64,000 nt of DNA from Roseicyclus sp. GTDB lineage: Bacteria; Pseudomonadota; Alphaproteobacteria; Rhodobacterales; Rhodobacteraceae. A program made the translations under genes and the position numbers. Location: positions 1 through 64,000 of the forward strand of contig JAGYLB010000093.1 in the NCBI GenBank assembly GCA_018401055.1, in the 5' to 3' direction. Below the pieces are notes generated by a model. That model did not search any database, was not told the DNA's origin, and was given only the letters and a program-made list of their open reading frames with translations. Shown here piece after piece: positions 38,504 to 47,544 of the stretch. Position 1 is the first letter of the stretch, and each line of letters begins with the position of its first letter.

Positions 38504-38537
38504 CCGCGCCGCCCGGGCCGTGCCCGTGGCGGCGCGG
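38504..38537. terminator. Strong GC hairpin after cynS
   Basis: CCGCGCCGCC at 38504-38513 pairs perfectly with 38528-38537 across a 14-base loop that can itself fold (CGGGC/GCCCG). No T run follows. It starts 24 bases after the cynS stop and probably ends or attenuates the cyn transcript. Confidence 0.6.
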
Positions 38538-38620
38538 CCATGCCCGCCCGCAAGACATTGCATGTGCCTGCCGCCGCCCGTAACCCTTTCCCTCGGGGAC
38601 GAGGGGCAGGAGGGGCGGCC

Positions 38621-39057
38621 ATGACCGACAGTTTCGCAACGACATGGGCGCGCAAGCGATGACCGGCTCCGCGCTGCGCCGCGAGGCGGACAGGCCCCGG
38701 ATCGCGCGTGGCGGCGGGGCCTCGACCGTGCAGATGATCACGCCCGACACCGGCGCACGCAATATCCTCAACGGCTTCACCGATATCCCGCCTGGCGGCG
38801 GCATCCCGCTCCATTTCCACGATTGCGAGGAAAGCGTCCTGATCGTCACGGGCCATGCGCTCATCGAGATCGAGGGCGCGTTGCATCCTGCGCAGGCAGG
38901 CGATGTCTGCTGGATCGCGGCGGGGCTGAAACACCGGTTCTCGAACCCTTCTCCCGACACTGCGCTGCGCATCTTCTGGACCTATGCCTCGGCTGCGGCC
39001 ACGCGCACGCTGGTAGAGTCTGGCGTGGTATCGCGCATCGCACCGGCGCAAGGCTGA
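38621..39057 (+). CDS. Cupin-domain protein (possible frameshift near 38640)
   Basis: About 145 residues. The single cupin has motif 1 PPGGGIPLHFHDCEESVLIVTG with the metal-binding HxH and Glu, and motif 2 GDVCWIAAGLKHRFSNPS with the distal histidine. ATG at 38621 has an excellent AGGAGGGG but its frame ends at 38661; a one-base indel near 38640 would join it to the cupin frame. Without the indel the start is 38644 or 38659. It is followed 12 bases later by a dehydrogenase, so it may be a sugar-acid-handling or sensing cupin in that operon. Confidence 0.75.
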
Positions 39058-39069
39058 GGGGGCAGGACC

Positions 39070-40125
39070 ATGCAGGCGGCCGTTCCTGTCGCGCACGAGG
39101 CGCTGCGCGATTTCACAACCGATTGCTACCGCGCGCTCGGCGTGCCCGACGCCTCTGCCCGGCTGCTGGCCGACACGCTGGTGCAATCCGATCTCTGGGG
39201 GCATCCCTCGCATGGGGTGATGCGGCTGTTCTGGTATGGCGCGCGGCTGGAAACTGGCGCGATGCGCGCCGATGTGACCCTGCCCGCCGACCCCGCGCCG
39301 CCCGCGCTGGGCCTGATCGACGGGCAGGACGGGATCGGTCAGGTGGTGGCCAAAGCGGCCATGGAACAGGCGATCGGTGCCGCGAAACGGCATGGCATCG
39401 GCGCGGTCGCTGTGCGCAACTCCGGCCATTTCGGCACGGCGATGTATTTCACCAAGATGGCGGCCATGGCGGGCTGCATCGGCTTCATCTCGACCAATGC
39501 CTCCGCCGCCATGGCCCCTTGGGGCGGGCGGGAAAAGCGGATCGGCAACAACCCGTTCTCATGGGCCGCACCCGCCGGGATGCATGCGCCGATGATGGTC
39601 GACATGGCCAATACCGCCGTGGCGCGCGGCAAGCTCTATGTCGCCCGCACCCGGGGCGAGGCGATCCCCGAGGGCTGGGCCATCGACGCGGATGGCCGCG
39701 TGACGACCGACCCGGAGGCAGGGATCGCGGGCACGATCTTGCCGATGGCGGGCCACAAGGGCTACGCCATCACCTTCGCCATGGAGGTTTTGTCGGGCGT
39801 CTTGTCGGGCAGCGCCTTCGCCCCCGATGTGGTCGGACCCTACATGCCGGAGGGGTCCTCGGGCGCGGGCCATTTCGTGATGGCCGTCGATATTTCCCGC
39901 CTGCGCCCCGTGTCTGAGTTCGAAGCCGACATGGAACGCCTTATCGCCACGATGAAAGACGCGCCGCGCGCCGAAGGCGTGGCCGAGATCTTCTATCCCG
40001 GCGAGATGGAGGCGCGCCACGACACGCGCGCACGGGCCGAAGGGCTGCGGCTGCCTGCCGATGTCGCCTGCGACCTCGCCCAAGGGGCCGCGCGCCTTGG
40101 CGTGGCGCTGCCCTTCGGGGGCTGA
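39070..40125 (+). CDS. Malate/L-lactate dehydrogenase family (Ldh2-type) oxidoreductase
   Basis: 351 residues, intact, of the NAD(P)-dependent YlbC/YiaK/ComC family that reduces or oxidises 2-keto/2-hydroxy acids. Family hallmarks: ADTLVQSDLWGHPSHGVMRL, AVAVRNSGHFGTAMYFTKMA, GNNPFSWAAPAGMHAPMMVDMA (nucleotide pocket) and MAGHKGYAITFAMEVLSGVLSGSAF. The catalytic His is in HPSHG or SGHFG. Co-transcribed with the cupin 12 bases upstream. The exact 2-hydroxyacid is unknown. Convergent with the antiporter gene. Confidence 0.87.
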   Translation: MQAAVPVAHEALRDFTTDCYRALGVPDASARLLADTLVQSDLWGHPSHGVMRLFWYGARLETGAMRADVTLPADPAPPALGLIDGQDGIGQVVAKAAMEQAIGAAKRHGIGAVAVRNSGHFGTAMYFTKMAAMAGCIGFISTNASAAMAPWGGREKRIGNNPFSWAAPAGMHAPMMVDMANTAVARGKLYVARTRGEAIPEGWAIDADGRVTTDPEAGIAGTILPMAGHKGYAITFAMEVLSGVLSGSAFAPDVVGPYMPEGSSGAGHFVMAVDISRLRPVSEFEADMERLIATMKDAPRAEGVAEIFYPGEMEARHDTRARAEGLRLPADVACDLAQGAARLGVALPFGG

Positions 40126-40126
40126 A

Positions 40127-40158
40127 AGCGTGAGGGCAGGAGGCCAGCCCTCACCGCT
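40127..40158. terminator. Hairpin between convergent genes
   Basis: GTGAGGGC at 40130-40137 pairs with GCCCTCAC at 40147-40154 over a nine-base loop; AGC and GCT extend it with one bulged base. It lies two bases after the dehydrogenase stop and reaches the stop of the convergent antiporter, so it can serve both. Confidence 0.6.
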
Positions 40159-41732
40159 CAGGTTTTGCCGGCCTCGGGCGCGTCCTCCCATAGACCGGCG
40201 GCGCGGAGCGCGTGGTCTGCCAATCCCATCCCGGCCTGATTCATCGTGGGGTAGATATGGGTAGCGCCCGCTTCTTGCAGGCGCGCGATGTCCTCGTCGA
40301 ACAAGGCATGCGAGACGATCGGGCCTGAAAAGCCCCGCCGCCGTAGCGCGCGCGCCGCGTAAACCTTGGCCTCGACACTGTCCATGGCAAGGATCACTGC
40401 CTGCAGCCGCGACAGGTTCAGCCCCCGCCAGAACCCGGCATCCTCGACATCGGCAAAGGCCGCGTTGCGCCCGGCGCTTTTGTGCGCCTCGATCTTGTAG
40501 ATATCGGCATCGACCGCCACGATCTTGTCGCAAGTTTGGGCCAGATGGTCATAGGCCGCCGTGCCGGTCCGCCCCAGACCCAGGATCAGGATGCGCGCGT
40601 CGCCAAGGTCTGTCGGCAATTCGTCGCGGTGCACCTGCGACGGCTCGAACCGTTCCAGCTTGCGTTCATAGCGCTCGAACAGGCTCTGGCCCATCCGGTT
40701 GAGCGGGGCCGAGATCACGAAGGACAGGCTGACCGCGACGGCGAGCGGCACCAGCCAGTCGGGCAGCACGCCCGCCGCCACGATCAGGCCGAACTCGCTA
40801 TAGGCTGTCAGGCTGGCCGCCGCCAGAAACGACGTGCGCGCCCGCAGCCGGAACGCGACCAACAGGAAAAAGAACAAGATCCCCTTCAGCGGCAAGATGA
40901 GGGCAGCCACCAGCGCAAAGGCCAGATCGCTCCATCCGGGCAGGCCAGACATGCCGATCTGCAAGAAGAAGCCGACAAGGAACACTTCCTTGAGGCCCCA
41001 AAGCGCGTCAGACAATTCCTTGGCCCGCTTGTGCGTCGACAGCATCAGGCCCATCGCCAGCGCCCCGATCTCGGAACTCAGCCCAAGACTCTCAAACCCC
41101 ATCCCGCCCGCGACCAGCGCCAGCAGCATCCCCATGAGCACCAGCAATTCGTCATGCCCGGTGAAATCGAGCAGCCAGTGGAGCACCGGCCTCGCCAGCG
41201 GCAGCGCCAGCAGACCCAGCGCCCAGATCGTCGGGGTCTGGCCGCCCCAGATGCCCAGAACCACGAGCGCGATGATGTCTTGCACGATCAAGATGCCGAT
41301 GGCCGTGCGCCCGTAAAAGGCGCCCAGATCGCGCTTGGCCTCAAGGATCTTGGCCGAGAACACTGTCGAGGAAAACGACAGTGCGATGGCCAAGAGAAGC
41401 GCGGTATTCCAGTCCAGTTGCAAGAACAGGGCAAGGCCGAGGGTCATGAACGTGGTGGTGATCGTGAAATGCGCCACTGCGCCGCCCAGAACTTGGGGTT
41501 GCACGATCTGCCCCAGCCGCAGCTTGAGACCCACCGTGAAGAGCAGCAGCAAGACACCCAGATGCGACACATGTTCGAGGATCTCGCCACTCGCCTCGGG
41601 CAGGCCAAGCGATGGGCCGAAGGCATTGATGGCGAAGCCCGCAGCCAGAAAGCCAACCAGCGGCGGCAATCCGGCCTGCCGGACGGCAAGGCCGAAGAAG
41701 AAGGCGAAGGTGATGCAGATAACCTCGAACAC
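40158..41732 (-). CDS. Kef-type cation:proton antiporter with C-terminal TrkA-N domain
   Basis: 524 residues, intact. The CPA2 membrane domain covers residues 1-370 with about 12 helices; the central ALSFSSTVFSAKILEAK and IGILIVQDIIALVVLG resemble KefB/RosB. A RCK/TrkA-N domain begins ARILILGLGRTGTAAYDHLAQ (NAD-binding GxGxxG near residue 392). It would exchange K+ or Na+ for H+ and be gated by nucleotide or ligand. The GTG start at 41732 has GGAAGG upstream. It stands alone. Confidence 0.87.
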   Translation of the reverse strand: MFEVICITFAFFFGLAVRQAGLPPLVGFLAAGFAINAFGPSLGLPEASGEILEHVSHLGVLLLLFTVGLKLRLGQIVQPQVLGGAVAHFTITTTFMTLGLALFLQLDWNTALLLAIALSFSSTVFSAKILEAKRDLGAFYGRTAIGILIVQDIIALVVLGIWGGQTPTIWALGLLALPLARPVLHWLLDFTGHDELLVLMGMLLALVAGGMGFESLGLSSEIGALAMGLMLSTHKRAKELSDALWGLKEVFLVGFFLQIGMSGLPGWSDLAFALVAALILPLKGILFFFLLVAFRLRARTSFLAAASLTAYSEFGLIVAAGVLPDWLVPLAVAVSLSFVISAPLNRMGQSLFERYERKLERFEPSQVHRDELPTDLGDARILILGLGRTGTAAYDHLAQTCDKIVAVDADIYKIEAHKSAGRNAAFADVEDAGFWRGLNLSRLQAVILAMDSVEAKVYAARALRRRGFSGPIVSHALFDEDIARLQEAGATHIYPTMNQAGMGLADHALRAAGLWEDAPEAGKT

Positions 41733-41819
41733 GCGCGCTGCCTTCCGGATATGATGTCCGGATCTGTGTAGCGGCGCGCGCAGCTTGTCTCAATGCGCCA
41801 AGCGGTCCATTTGGCTTTC

Positions 41820-42907
41820 TTAGCCCCGCGCGGCCTTGATCTGCGCGTCGCGCGCCAGTGCTGCCAGCCGGTAGGCCGCGTGGGCCATCTTGGAATAGGG
41901 CAGGGTGAGGAAGAAGGCGAGAACGGTGCCAAGGTGCAGTGCGAGCAACGGGCCGACAAGCGCGGTACCCGTGGCAGCATAGAGCATAAGCCCGGTCAGG
42001 CCCGTCAGGCCCAGCAGACCTACAAAGGCGATCTCGCCGCCCCATGCCGATTGCGCGCCGAGCGCCGGGTCGGCCTTGAGTTTGAGCATGATCAGCCCGA
42101 CTGCGCCAAGGGTCAGCAGGATGCCGCCGGGGATGCCTAGAAGCTTGGGCAGGCTGAAGAACCCATAGGGCGCGGGCATGTCGAAGACATAGTGCAGCAC
42201 CGTGCCCGAGGAGGTCGAGGCGAAGCACAGGAGGAGCCCCCAGACGACTGCGTGATGGGCATGCTTGCGCGCGACGGTGTAGCGGTCGTCCTTTTCGTAG
42301 TTGCAGCCCTCGGCCGCGCCACCCGAGAGGTTCTTCATCCGGCCCGCATCGGCCAGCGCGGCGGTGAGGTCGGACAGGCGCAGGGGCGTGCCGCCTACCT
42401 CGGCCCAGTAGCGCCGCACACCCACGCCAAGGGCGGCCAGCGGAAACAGGAAGGCAGGTGCAAAGATCGCGACCATCGCCGTGTGCGAGAGTAGGCGTAG
42501 AAGCCCTCGCCCCCCGCCGATCCGATGGCGCGGATCGCCATAAACATCGCCACGATGCCCACGACAAGGGCTGCCGCCAGCGCCACGCCCCGCGTCTGGA
42601 ACGCATGGGACAGCCCGCCCGGCCAGCTGAAGCGGTCCCAGCTTTCCACCCGCACCTCGGCGAGCGCCGCGGGCAGGTTCAGCGCGAACTCATGCGGGTC
42701 GGTGTATTGGCAGGCGTAGTAGCAGCCCCGGCAGTTGTGACAAAGGCTTGCCAGTTGCGTGATGTCGCCGTCCGAAAAGCTGCGCTCGGCAAAGGCGGCG
42801 GGAAAGACCGCGCAATAGCCCTCGCAATAGCGGCAGGCGTTGCAGATCTCGACCTGGCGGCGGGCTTCTTCGGTCGCGGTCAGGGTGGGGGTGATGTCAA
42901 GCGACAT
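41820..42907 (-). CDS. tcuB: Tricarballylate-utilisation iron-sulfur/membrane protein TcuB (frameshift near 42490)
   Basis: About 362 residues. The N-terminal ferredoxin-like part has two cysteine sets, CNACRYCEGYC and CHNCRGCYYACQ, then four to six membrane helices (ALAAALVVGIVAMFMAIRA, VAIFAPAFLFPLAALGVGV, GILLTLGAVGLIMLKLKA, MLYAATGTALVGPLLALHL). TcuB passes electrons from the TcuA flavin to the quinone pool. The break near 42490 lies after a CGAGAG stretch. It overlaps tcuA by 11 bases. Confidence 0.87.
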
Positions 42908-44291
42908 GGGCGGCGGCCTCCTGGCCTGCGATGCGTCCGAAAACGGTTCCGATGGTCATGCCGAAACCTGCCAGATAGCCCTCGCCGAGAATGGACCCGG
43001 CCATGATCTCGCCCGCGGCCCAGATGTTGTGGAGCCGCGCGCCATGGGCGGACACCCGCGCGGTGCGGTCGACCCTTAGGCCGAGATAGGTGAAGGTCAC
43101 GCCGGGGCGCAGCGAATAGCCGAAGAAGGGCGGCTCGAGGATCGGGCGCGCCCAGTTGGTCTTGGGCGGGCGGATCCCTTGCGTGGACAACCCGTCAAGC
43201 TCGGTCGGGTGAAACTGCCCTTCGCGGCAGGCGGCGTTGAAAGCGTCGATGGTCTCGCGCAGCTTGTTGCCGGGCAGCCCCATACGCTGCGCCAGCCCCT
43301 CGATCGTGTCGGCCTGTTCGGGCGGAAAGACGGACGGCATGAACAGCGTGCGCGATTTCGCGTCGATGATCGAATAGGCCACCTGATCGGGCTGGGCGGC
43401 CACCAGCCGCCCCCAGATCGCGTAGCGCTTGGGCCAGACATCCTCGCCCTCGTCGTAGAACCGCTCACCGTCGCGATTGACCACGACCGAGAAGGGCACA
43501 CAGTCGAGCCGCGTTACGATCCCGCCATCGAATTTGGGCGAACGGCCGTCGATGGCCACCGCGTGGCATTGCGTCGGGTCGCCCACGCTGTCGGCGCCTT
43601 GGTCGAGCATGTCGCGCAAGACCACGCCCCGGTTATAGGGCGTGCCCCGTATCAGGAAATTGCGGGCAGCCGGGCCCCAGGCATCGGCGAGCCAGTCGAG
43701 ATCCGCCTGAAACCCGCCCGAGGCCAGCACCAGCGTGCGCCCCTCCACGCGGACATCCTTGCCGCCGATGCGGGCATCGAGCCCCTCGAACCGGCCCTCG
43801 GTCACGGTGATGTGGCGCACTTCGGCGTCATACAGCACGCGGACGCCCAGATCTTCGGCGGTGTTGTAATAGGCATTCACCAGCGCCTTGCCGCCACCAA
43901 GGAAAAACGCGTTGGTGCGCGACAGCGACAGCGTGCCGGACAGCGAGGGCTGAAACGCCACGCCATGCCGTTCCATCCACGGCAGGCAGGCCTCGCTGTC
44001 GCGGATGGTCATGCGGGCCAGTCCCTCGTCGGTCTTGCCCTTGGTCACGCGGATCAGGTCGTCGAAATATTCGTCTTCCTTGTAGGTTCCGGTCAGCACC
44101 GACAATGGCCCCTCGTGCATGCAGCGAAAGTTGCGGGTGTGTCGTGAATTGCCGCCGCGATAAGTCTTGGGGGCGGCCTCCAGCATCAAGACCTTTGCCC
44201 CTGTCTCAGCCGCCTCGATCGCGGCGCAGAGCGCGGCATTGCCGCCGCCCACGATCACCACATCCCATGTCACGCGGTCGATATCGGTCAT
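42897..44291 (-). CDS. tcuA: FAD-dependent tricarballylate dehydrogenase TcuA
   Basis: 464 residues, intact. The FAD-binding motif DVVIVGGGNAALCAAIEAAE is at residues 10-30, and the C-terminal HNIWAAGEIMAGSILGEGYLAGFGMTIG closes the fold (fumarate reductase/succinate dehydrogenase flavoprotein family). SRHTRNFRCMHEG near residue 50 matches tricarballylate dehydrogenases, which oxidise tricarballylate to cis-aconitate. The ATG at 44291 overlaps the GntR stop (ATGA). The set GntR-tcuA-tcuB with the divergent AbrB gene forms one divergent locus. Confidence 0.9.
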   Translation of the reverse strand: MTDIDRVTWDVVIVGGGNAALCAAIEAAETGAKVLMLEAAPKTYRGGNSRHTRNFRCMHEGPLSVLTGTYKEDEYFDDLIRVTKGKTDEGLARMTIRDSEACLPWMERHGVAFQPSLSGTLSLSRTNAFFLGGGKALVNAYYNTAEDLGVRVLYDAEVRHITVTEGRFEGLDARIGGKDVRVEGRTLVLASGGFQADLDWLADAWGPAARNFLIRGTPYNRGVVLRDMLDQGADSVGDPTQCHAVAIDGRSPKFDGGIVTRLDCVPFSVVVNRDGERFYDEGEDVWPKRYAIWGRLVAAQPDQVAYSIIDAKSRTLFMPSVFPPEQADTIEGLAQRMGLPGNKLRETIDAFNAACREGQFHPTELDGLSTQGIRPPKTNWARPILEPPFFGYSLRPGVTFTYLGLRVDRTARVSAHGARLHNIWAAGEIMAGSILGEGYLAGFGMTIGTVFGRIAGQEAAAHVA

Positions 44292-44971
44292 CGCGGGTCC
44301 CCCCCTTCGGTCGCCTGGTCACGCAGTTGTTTGAGCCGCGCGCGGTGCGCGGCCTCGATATGGCGGCGCATCGCGGCCTCGGCGGCGTCGCCGTCATGGG
44401 CATGAAGCGCGCGCAAGATCAGCCCATGTTCATCGACCGCCGCCTGCGCGCGATCAGCTGCTTCCATCGTGGAGCGGCCAAGGATCAGCAGCGTCTTTTG
44501 TACAGCCTCTACCGAGCGCCACAAAAACCGGTTGCGCGCCGCGTTCAGAAGCACGCCGTGAAACTGTCGGTTGGCGTGGTAGAGGCGTTCGGGGTCGTTT
44601 GCCGCCGCCGCCATTTCGGCGTTGATGGCGTCCAACTCCGCCAATTCGCTGTCATAGGCGGCACGGGCGGCAAAGCGGGCGGCTGTCCCCTCCAGCACCG
44701 CGCGCATCTCGTATAGCTCCGTCACCTCTGCCAGATCGAGCCGCCGGATGCGCGCGCCCGCGCGCGGCTGGTGATCCACCAGTCCATCGCTTTCGAGCAG
44801 CCTTATTGCCTCGCGCACGGGGGTGCGCGAGATGCCCAGACGCTCGGCCAGATCGGTTTCCGTCAACCGGTCGCCGGGGCGCAACTGGCCCTGCCGGATC
44901 TCGGCGATCAGCCGGTCGTAGGCGTCGCGGCCCTGTCCGGTGTCGGATTTCGGAGGCGTCTCGGCGGCCAT
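44288..44971 (-). CDS. GntR-family regulator, FCD (FadR) subfamily
   Basis: 227 residues, intact. The winged helix is RLIAEIRQGQLRPGDRLTETDLAERLGISRTPVREAIRLLESDGL, followed by an FCD effector domain with a metal-site pattern (NRQFHGVLLNAARN, DEHGLILRALHAHDGDAAE, MRRHIEAA). The start at 44971 has GAGGGAG upstream. It is coupled to tcuA and divergent from the AbrB-like gene, so it presumably controls both in response to a tricarboxylate. Confidence 0.88.
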   Translation of the reverse strand: MAAETPPKSDTGQGRDAYDRLIAEIRQGQLRPGDRLTETDLAERLGISRTPVREAIRLLESDGLVDHQPRAGARIRRLDLAEVTELYEMRAVLEGTAARFAARAAYDSELAELDAINAEMAAAANDPERLYHANRQFHGVLLNAARNRFLWRSVEAVQKTLLILGRSTMEAADRAQAAVDEHGLILRALHAHDGDAAEAAMRRHIEAAHRARLKQLRDQATEGGDPR

Positions 44972-44993
44972 GTCACTCCCTCGCTTGCAAATC

Positions 44994-45020
44994 GCATACA
45001 GTTGGATACAGATGGATGCA
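44994..45020. promoter_or_regulatory. Three direct 7-bp repeats on a 10-bp period in the GntR/AbrB intergenic region
   Basis: GCATACA (44994-45000), GGATACA (45004-45010) and GGATGCA (45014-45020) are separated by three bases each. TTGCA before and TGCAA after also form a dyad (CTTGCA at 44984, TGCAAG ending 45022). This region is the likely binding site of the GntR protein for both directions. Confidence 0.5.
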
Positions 45021-45035
45021 AGAAGGAGTCGTTTC

Positions 45036-46098
45036 ATGGCCAGACTTTCCCCCGCCGCGACCGACCGTGCCCGGACGCTGGCGCTGGCCTTCGGGGGGCT
45101 GGCGGTGTTCTGGGTGCTGGGCCTGCCGCTGCCGTTCCTCTTCGGGCCGATGACCGCCTGCCTGATCGCGGCGCTGGCGGGTGTCCGGCTCAAGGGGATG
45201 GGGCAGGTCTCGGTCGGCGCGCGGACCATTCTGGGCGTGGCGGTGGGTGCCTCGATCACGCCTGCGCTGGTCGGGCAATTGCCGCAGATGGCGCTGTCGG
45301 TGGCACTGGTGCCCGTCTACGTCATGGTGATCGCGGGCATCGGCGTGCCCTTCTTTCGCAAGGTCTACGGCTTCGACTGGCCGACCTCGTGGTATGCCGC
45401 GATGCCGGGCGGGTTGCAGGACATGGTGATCTTTGGCCAGGAGGCGGGGGCGGATGTGCGCGCCCTGTCGCTGATCCATGCCACCCGCGTGCTCATCATC
45501 GTGACCATCGCGCCCGCGATCCTTGTCTTCGGCTTCGGCCAAACGCTCGACATACCCATCGGCCAACCTGCGGCGGAGTTGCCCTTGGCGGAACTGGCGT
45601 TGATGGTCGTGGCGGCCTCTGTGGGCTGGAAAGGCGGCGAGCGGATCGGGCTGTTCGGCGCCTCCATCCTCGGGCCGATGATCGTCACCGCGATCTTGAG
45701 CCTGTCGGACCTGATCCATGTCCGCCCGCCCGCCGAGGCCATCTTGCTCGCGCAATTCCTGATCGGGATCGGCATCGGGGTGGGCTATGTCGGCGTCACA
45801 TGGCCTGAATTGCGCCGCGACGTGGCGGCGGGGCTCTTGTTTGTGCTGATCTTGGCGGCGTTGGCCGCGATCTTCACCGAAATCGTGGTGCTGGCGGGGC
45901 TGGCTCAGCTCGGTCGAGGGGTTCTTGTCCTTCGCCCCCGGCGGTCAGGCGGAGATGACGGTTCTGGCCATCGTCGCGGGCGCCGATCTGGGCTTCATCG
46001 TCGTCCACCACCTGACGCGCATCTTGTTCGTCATCACCGGCGCCCCTATCGCGGCGCGGATTTTTGGGGTGAACGCAAAGCCGCGCGGCGATCCTTAG
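45036..46098 (+). CDS. AbrB-type membrane protein (duplicated AbrB domain; frameshift near 45908)
   Basis: About 353 residues with ten or so helices. The two AbrB repeats show ALAFGGLAVFWVLGLPLPFLFGPM and LPLAELALMVVAASVGWKGG; YAAMPGGLQDMVIFGQEAGAD is the conserved membrane motif of this family (once annotated as ammonia monooxygenase, also regulator AbrB, unrelated to Bacillus AbrB). After the shift near 45908 it ends with PGGQAEMTVLAIVAGADLGFIVVHHLTRI. AAGGAG precedes the ATG. Divergent from GntR-tcuAB, so it may import or export a tricarboxylate. Confidence 0.8.
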
Positions 46099-46110
46099 CC
46101 GTGATGCGGA

Positions 46111-47544
46111 TCACTCGGCGGGGGACGTCCGTGATGTCAGCGGCGTCAGGCGTGGCGCGCGGGGCAGGGCGGGCGCTGTTCCCATCGGCAAGGGAAGGCT
46201 GACCGACACTGACAATCCGCCCCCCTCGGACCGGTCCAATGCGACCGCGCCGCCATGGGCCAGCGCCACCGCCTCGGCGATGGACAGGCCCAGCCCGCTG
46301 CCCTCGGACGGGCCTGCCTGACCGAACCGCGCCAGCACCGTCTCGACATCCTCAGAAGCGACACCGCGCCCGTCGTCACTGATCCCGATCAGCGCATGGT
46401 CTGCCCCGGCTACCAGTGTCACTGCGATCCGCCCAAGGCGCGGCCCGCCGTGCTTCAACGCGTTGTCGATCAGATTGCCCAAGGCCTCGCGCAGCATCAC
46501 CGGATCCGCCAGGACGCTGATCTCGTCATCGGGCAAGGCAATGGTCAGGGCAACACCGCGCGCGCGGGCGGCGGCACGGTAGCGGTCGACCACATCCTCC
46601 AACGCCTCGCCCAGTTCAAGGGTCTCACGTTGCTCGCCCGAATGGCTGGCGCGTTCCAGCGTCAACAGCTTGTTTGCCAGATCCTTGAGGTCACGCGCCG
46701 ACACCAGCAATTCGCCTGCCCGGTCGCGCGCCGCGCGGTCGGTGGGGGCGGACCGCACCGCCTCGGCCATGGCCAGAACGCCCGCGATGGGGTTGCGCAA
46801 CTGATGCGCCGCGTTCGAGATGAAGCTTGCCTGCCGCGCCATCGACGCCTCGACCTGCCCGAACAGAAGGTTCAACCGTTTGACGAGACCGCGGATCTCG
46901 GGTGGCACCGGGCGGCGGATCGGCGACAGGTCGTCCGATGACCGTTGCGAGATCGCATCCTCCAGATCCAGCAAAGGGCGCAGGCCGCGCAGCACGCCGA
47001 ACCAGACCACGAAGGCCACGGTGCCGATCAGCACCGCCATCACGACAAAGGCCCGCCCGGCCAGATCGCGCATCAACGCGTCGCGGACCTCCACCTGTTG
47101 CCACACGGTGATGGTGAAGGTGCCGGTGATGCCGTCCACCGTGGTCACGTCGCGCAGCCGCAGCGCGCGGACCTCTTCGCCGTAATAGGTGGAATTGTAG
47201 TAGGAATAGGGCACGTCGCCGCCCGGATCGGGCGATTGGCGCACCGGCGGCGTGGCAAAGCCGGTGACGTAATAGCCGTTGGGTGCATGGACATGGTAGA
47301 ACACCGGCCCGCCCGAGGTATCGGCCAGCAGGTCGCGGGTTTCCAGCGACACCGCATTGCCGTTCGAGCGTGCGACATCGCCCTTGACCGCCAGCGCCAC
47401 GGTCAGAAGGCTGCGGTCAAAGATGCCCGCCGCCTGCACGCGCGCGTCGCGCACCTGCCAGAACCCGACCGCCAGCGCGATCACGAGCAGCGGCACCAAG
47501 ATGATGACCGTCAACCGCAGCCTGAGCGAGGTCGACGCCCTCAT
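46111..47544 (-). CDS. Sensor histidine kinase, TctE-like
   Basis: 477 residues, intact. The first helix is RLRLTVIILVPLLVIALAVGFW; a periplasmic domain of about 120 residues contains FYHVHAPNGYYVTGFATPP; the second helix is AFVVMAVLIGTVAFVVWFGVL. The phosphoacceptor histidine is in FISNAAHQLRNPIAG, with N-box LGNLIDNALKHGG and G-boxes ISDDGRGV and GSGLGLSIAEA. TctE-type kinases sense tricarboxylates outside the cell. The ATG at 47544 overlaps the response-regulator stop. It faces the TctC gene across 140 bases. Confidence 0.88.
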   Translation of the reverse strand: MRASTSLRLRLTVIILVPLLVIALAVGFWQVRDARVQAAGIFDRSLLTVALAVKGDVARSNGNAVSLETRDLLADTSGGPVFYHVHAPNGYYVTGFATPPVRQSPDPGGDVPYSYYNSTYYGEEVRALRLRDVTTVDGITGTFTITVWQQVEVRDALMRDLAGRAFVVMAVLIGTVAFVVWFGVLRGLRPLLDLEDAISQRSSDDLSPIRRPVPPEIRGLVKRLNLLFGQVEASMARQASFISNAAHQLRNPIAGVLAMAEAVRSAPTDRAARDRAGELLVSARDLKDLANKLLTLERASHSGEQRETLELGEALEDVVDRYRAAARARGVALTIALPDDEISVLADPVMLREALGNLIDNALKHGGPRLGRIAVTLVAGADHALIGISDDGRGVASEDVETVLARFGQAGPSEGSGLGLSIAEAVALAHGGAVALDRSEGGGLSVSVSLPLPMGTAPALPRAPRLTPLTSRTSPAE

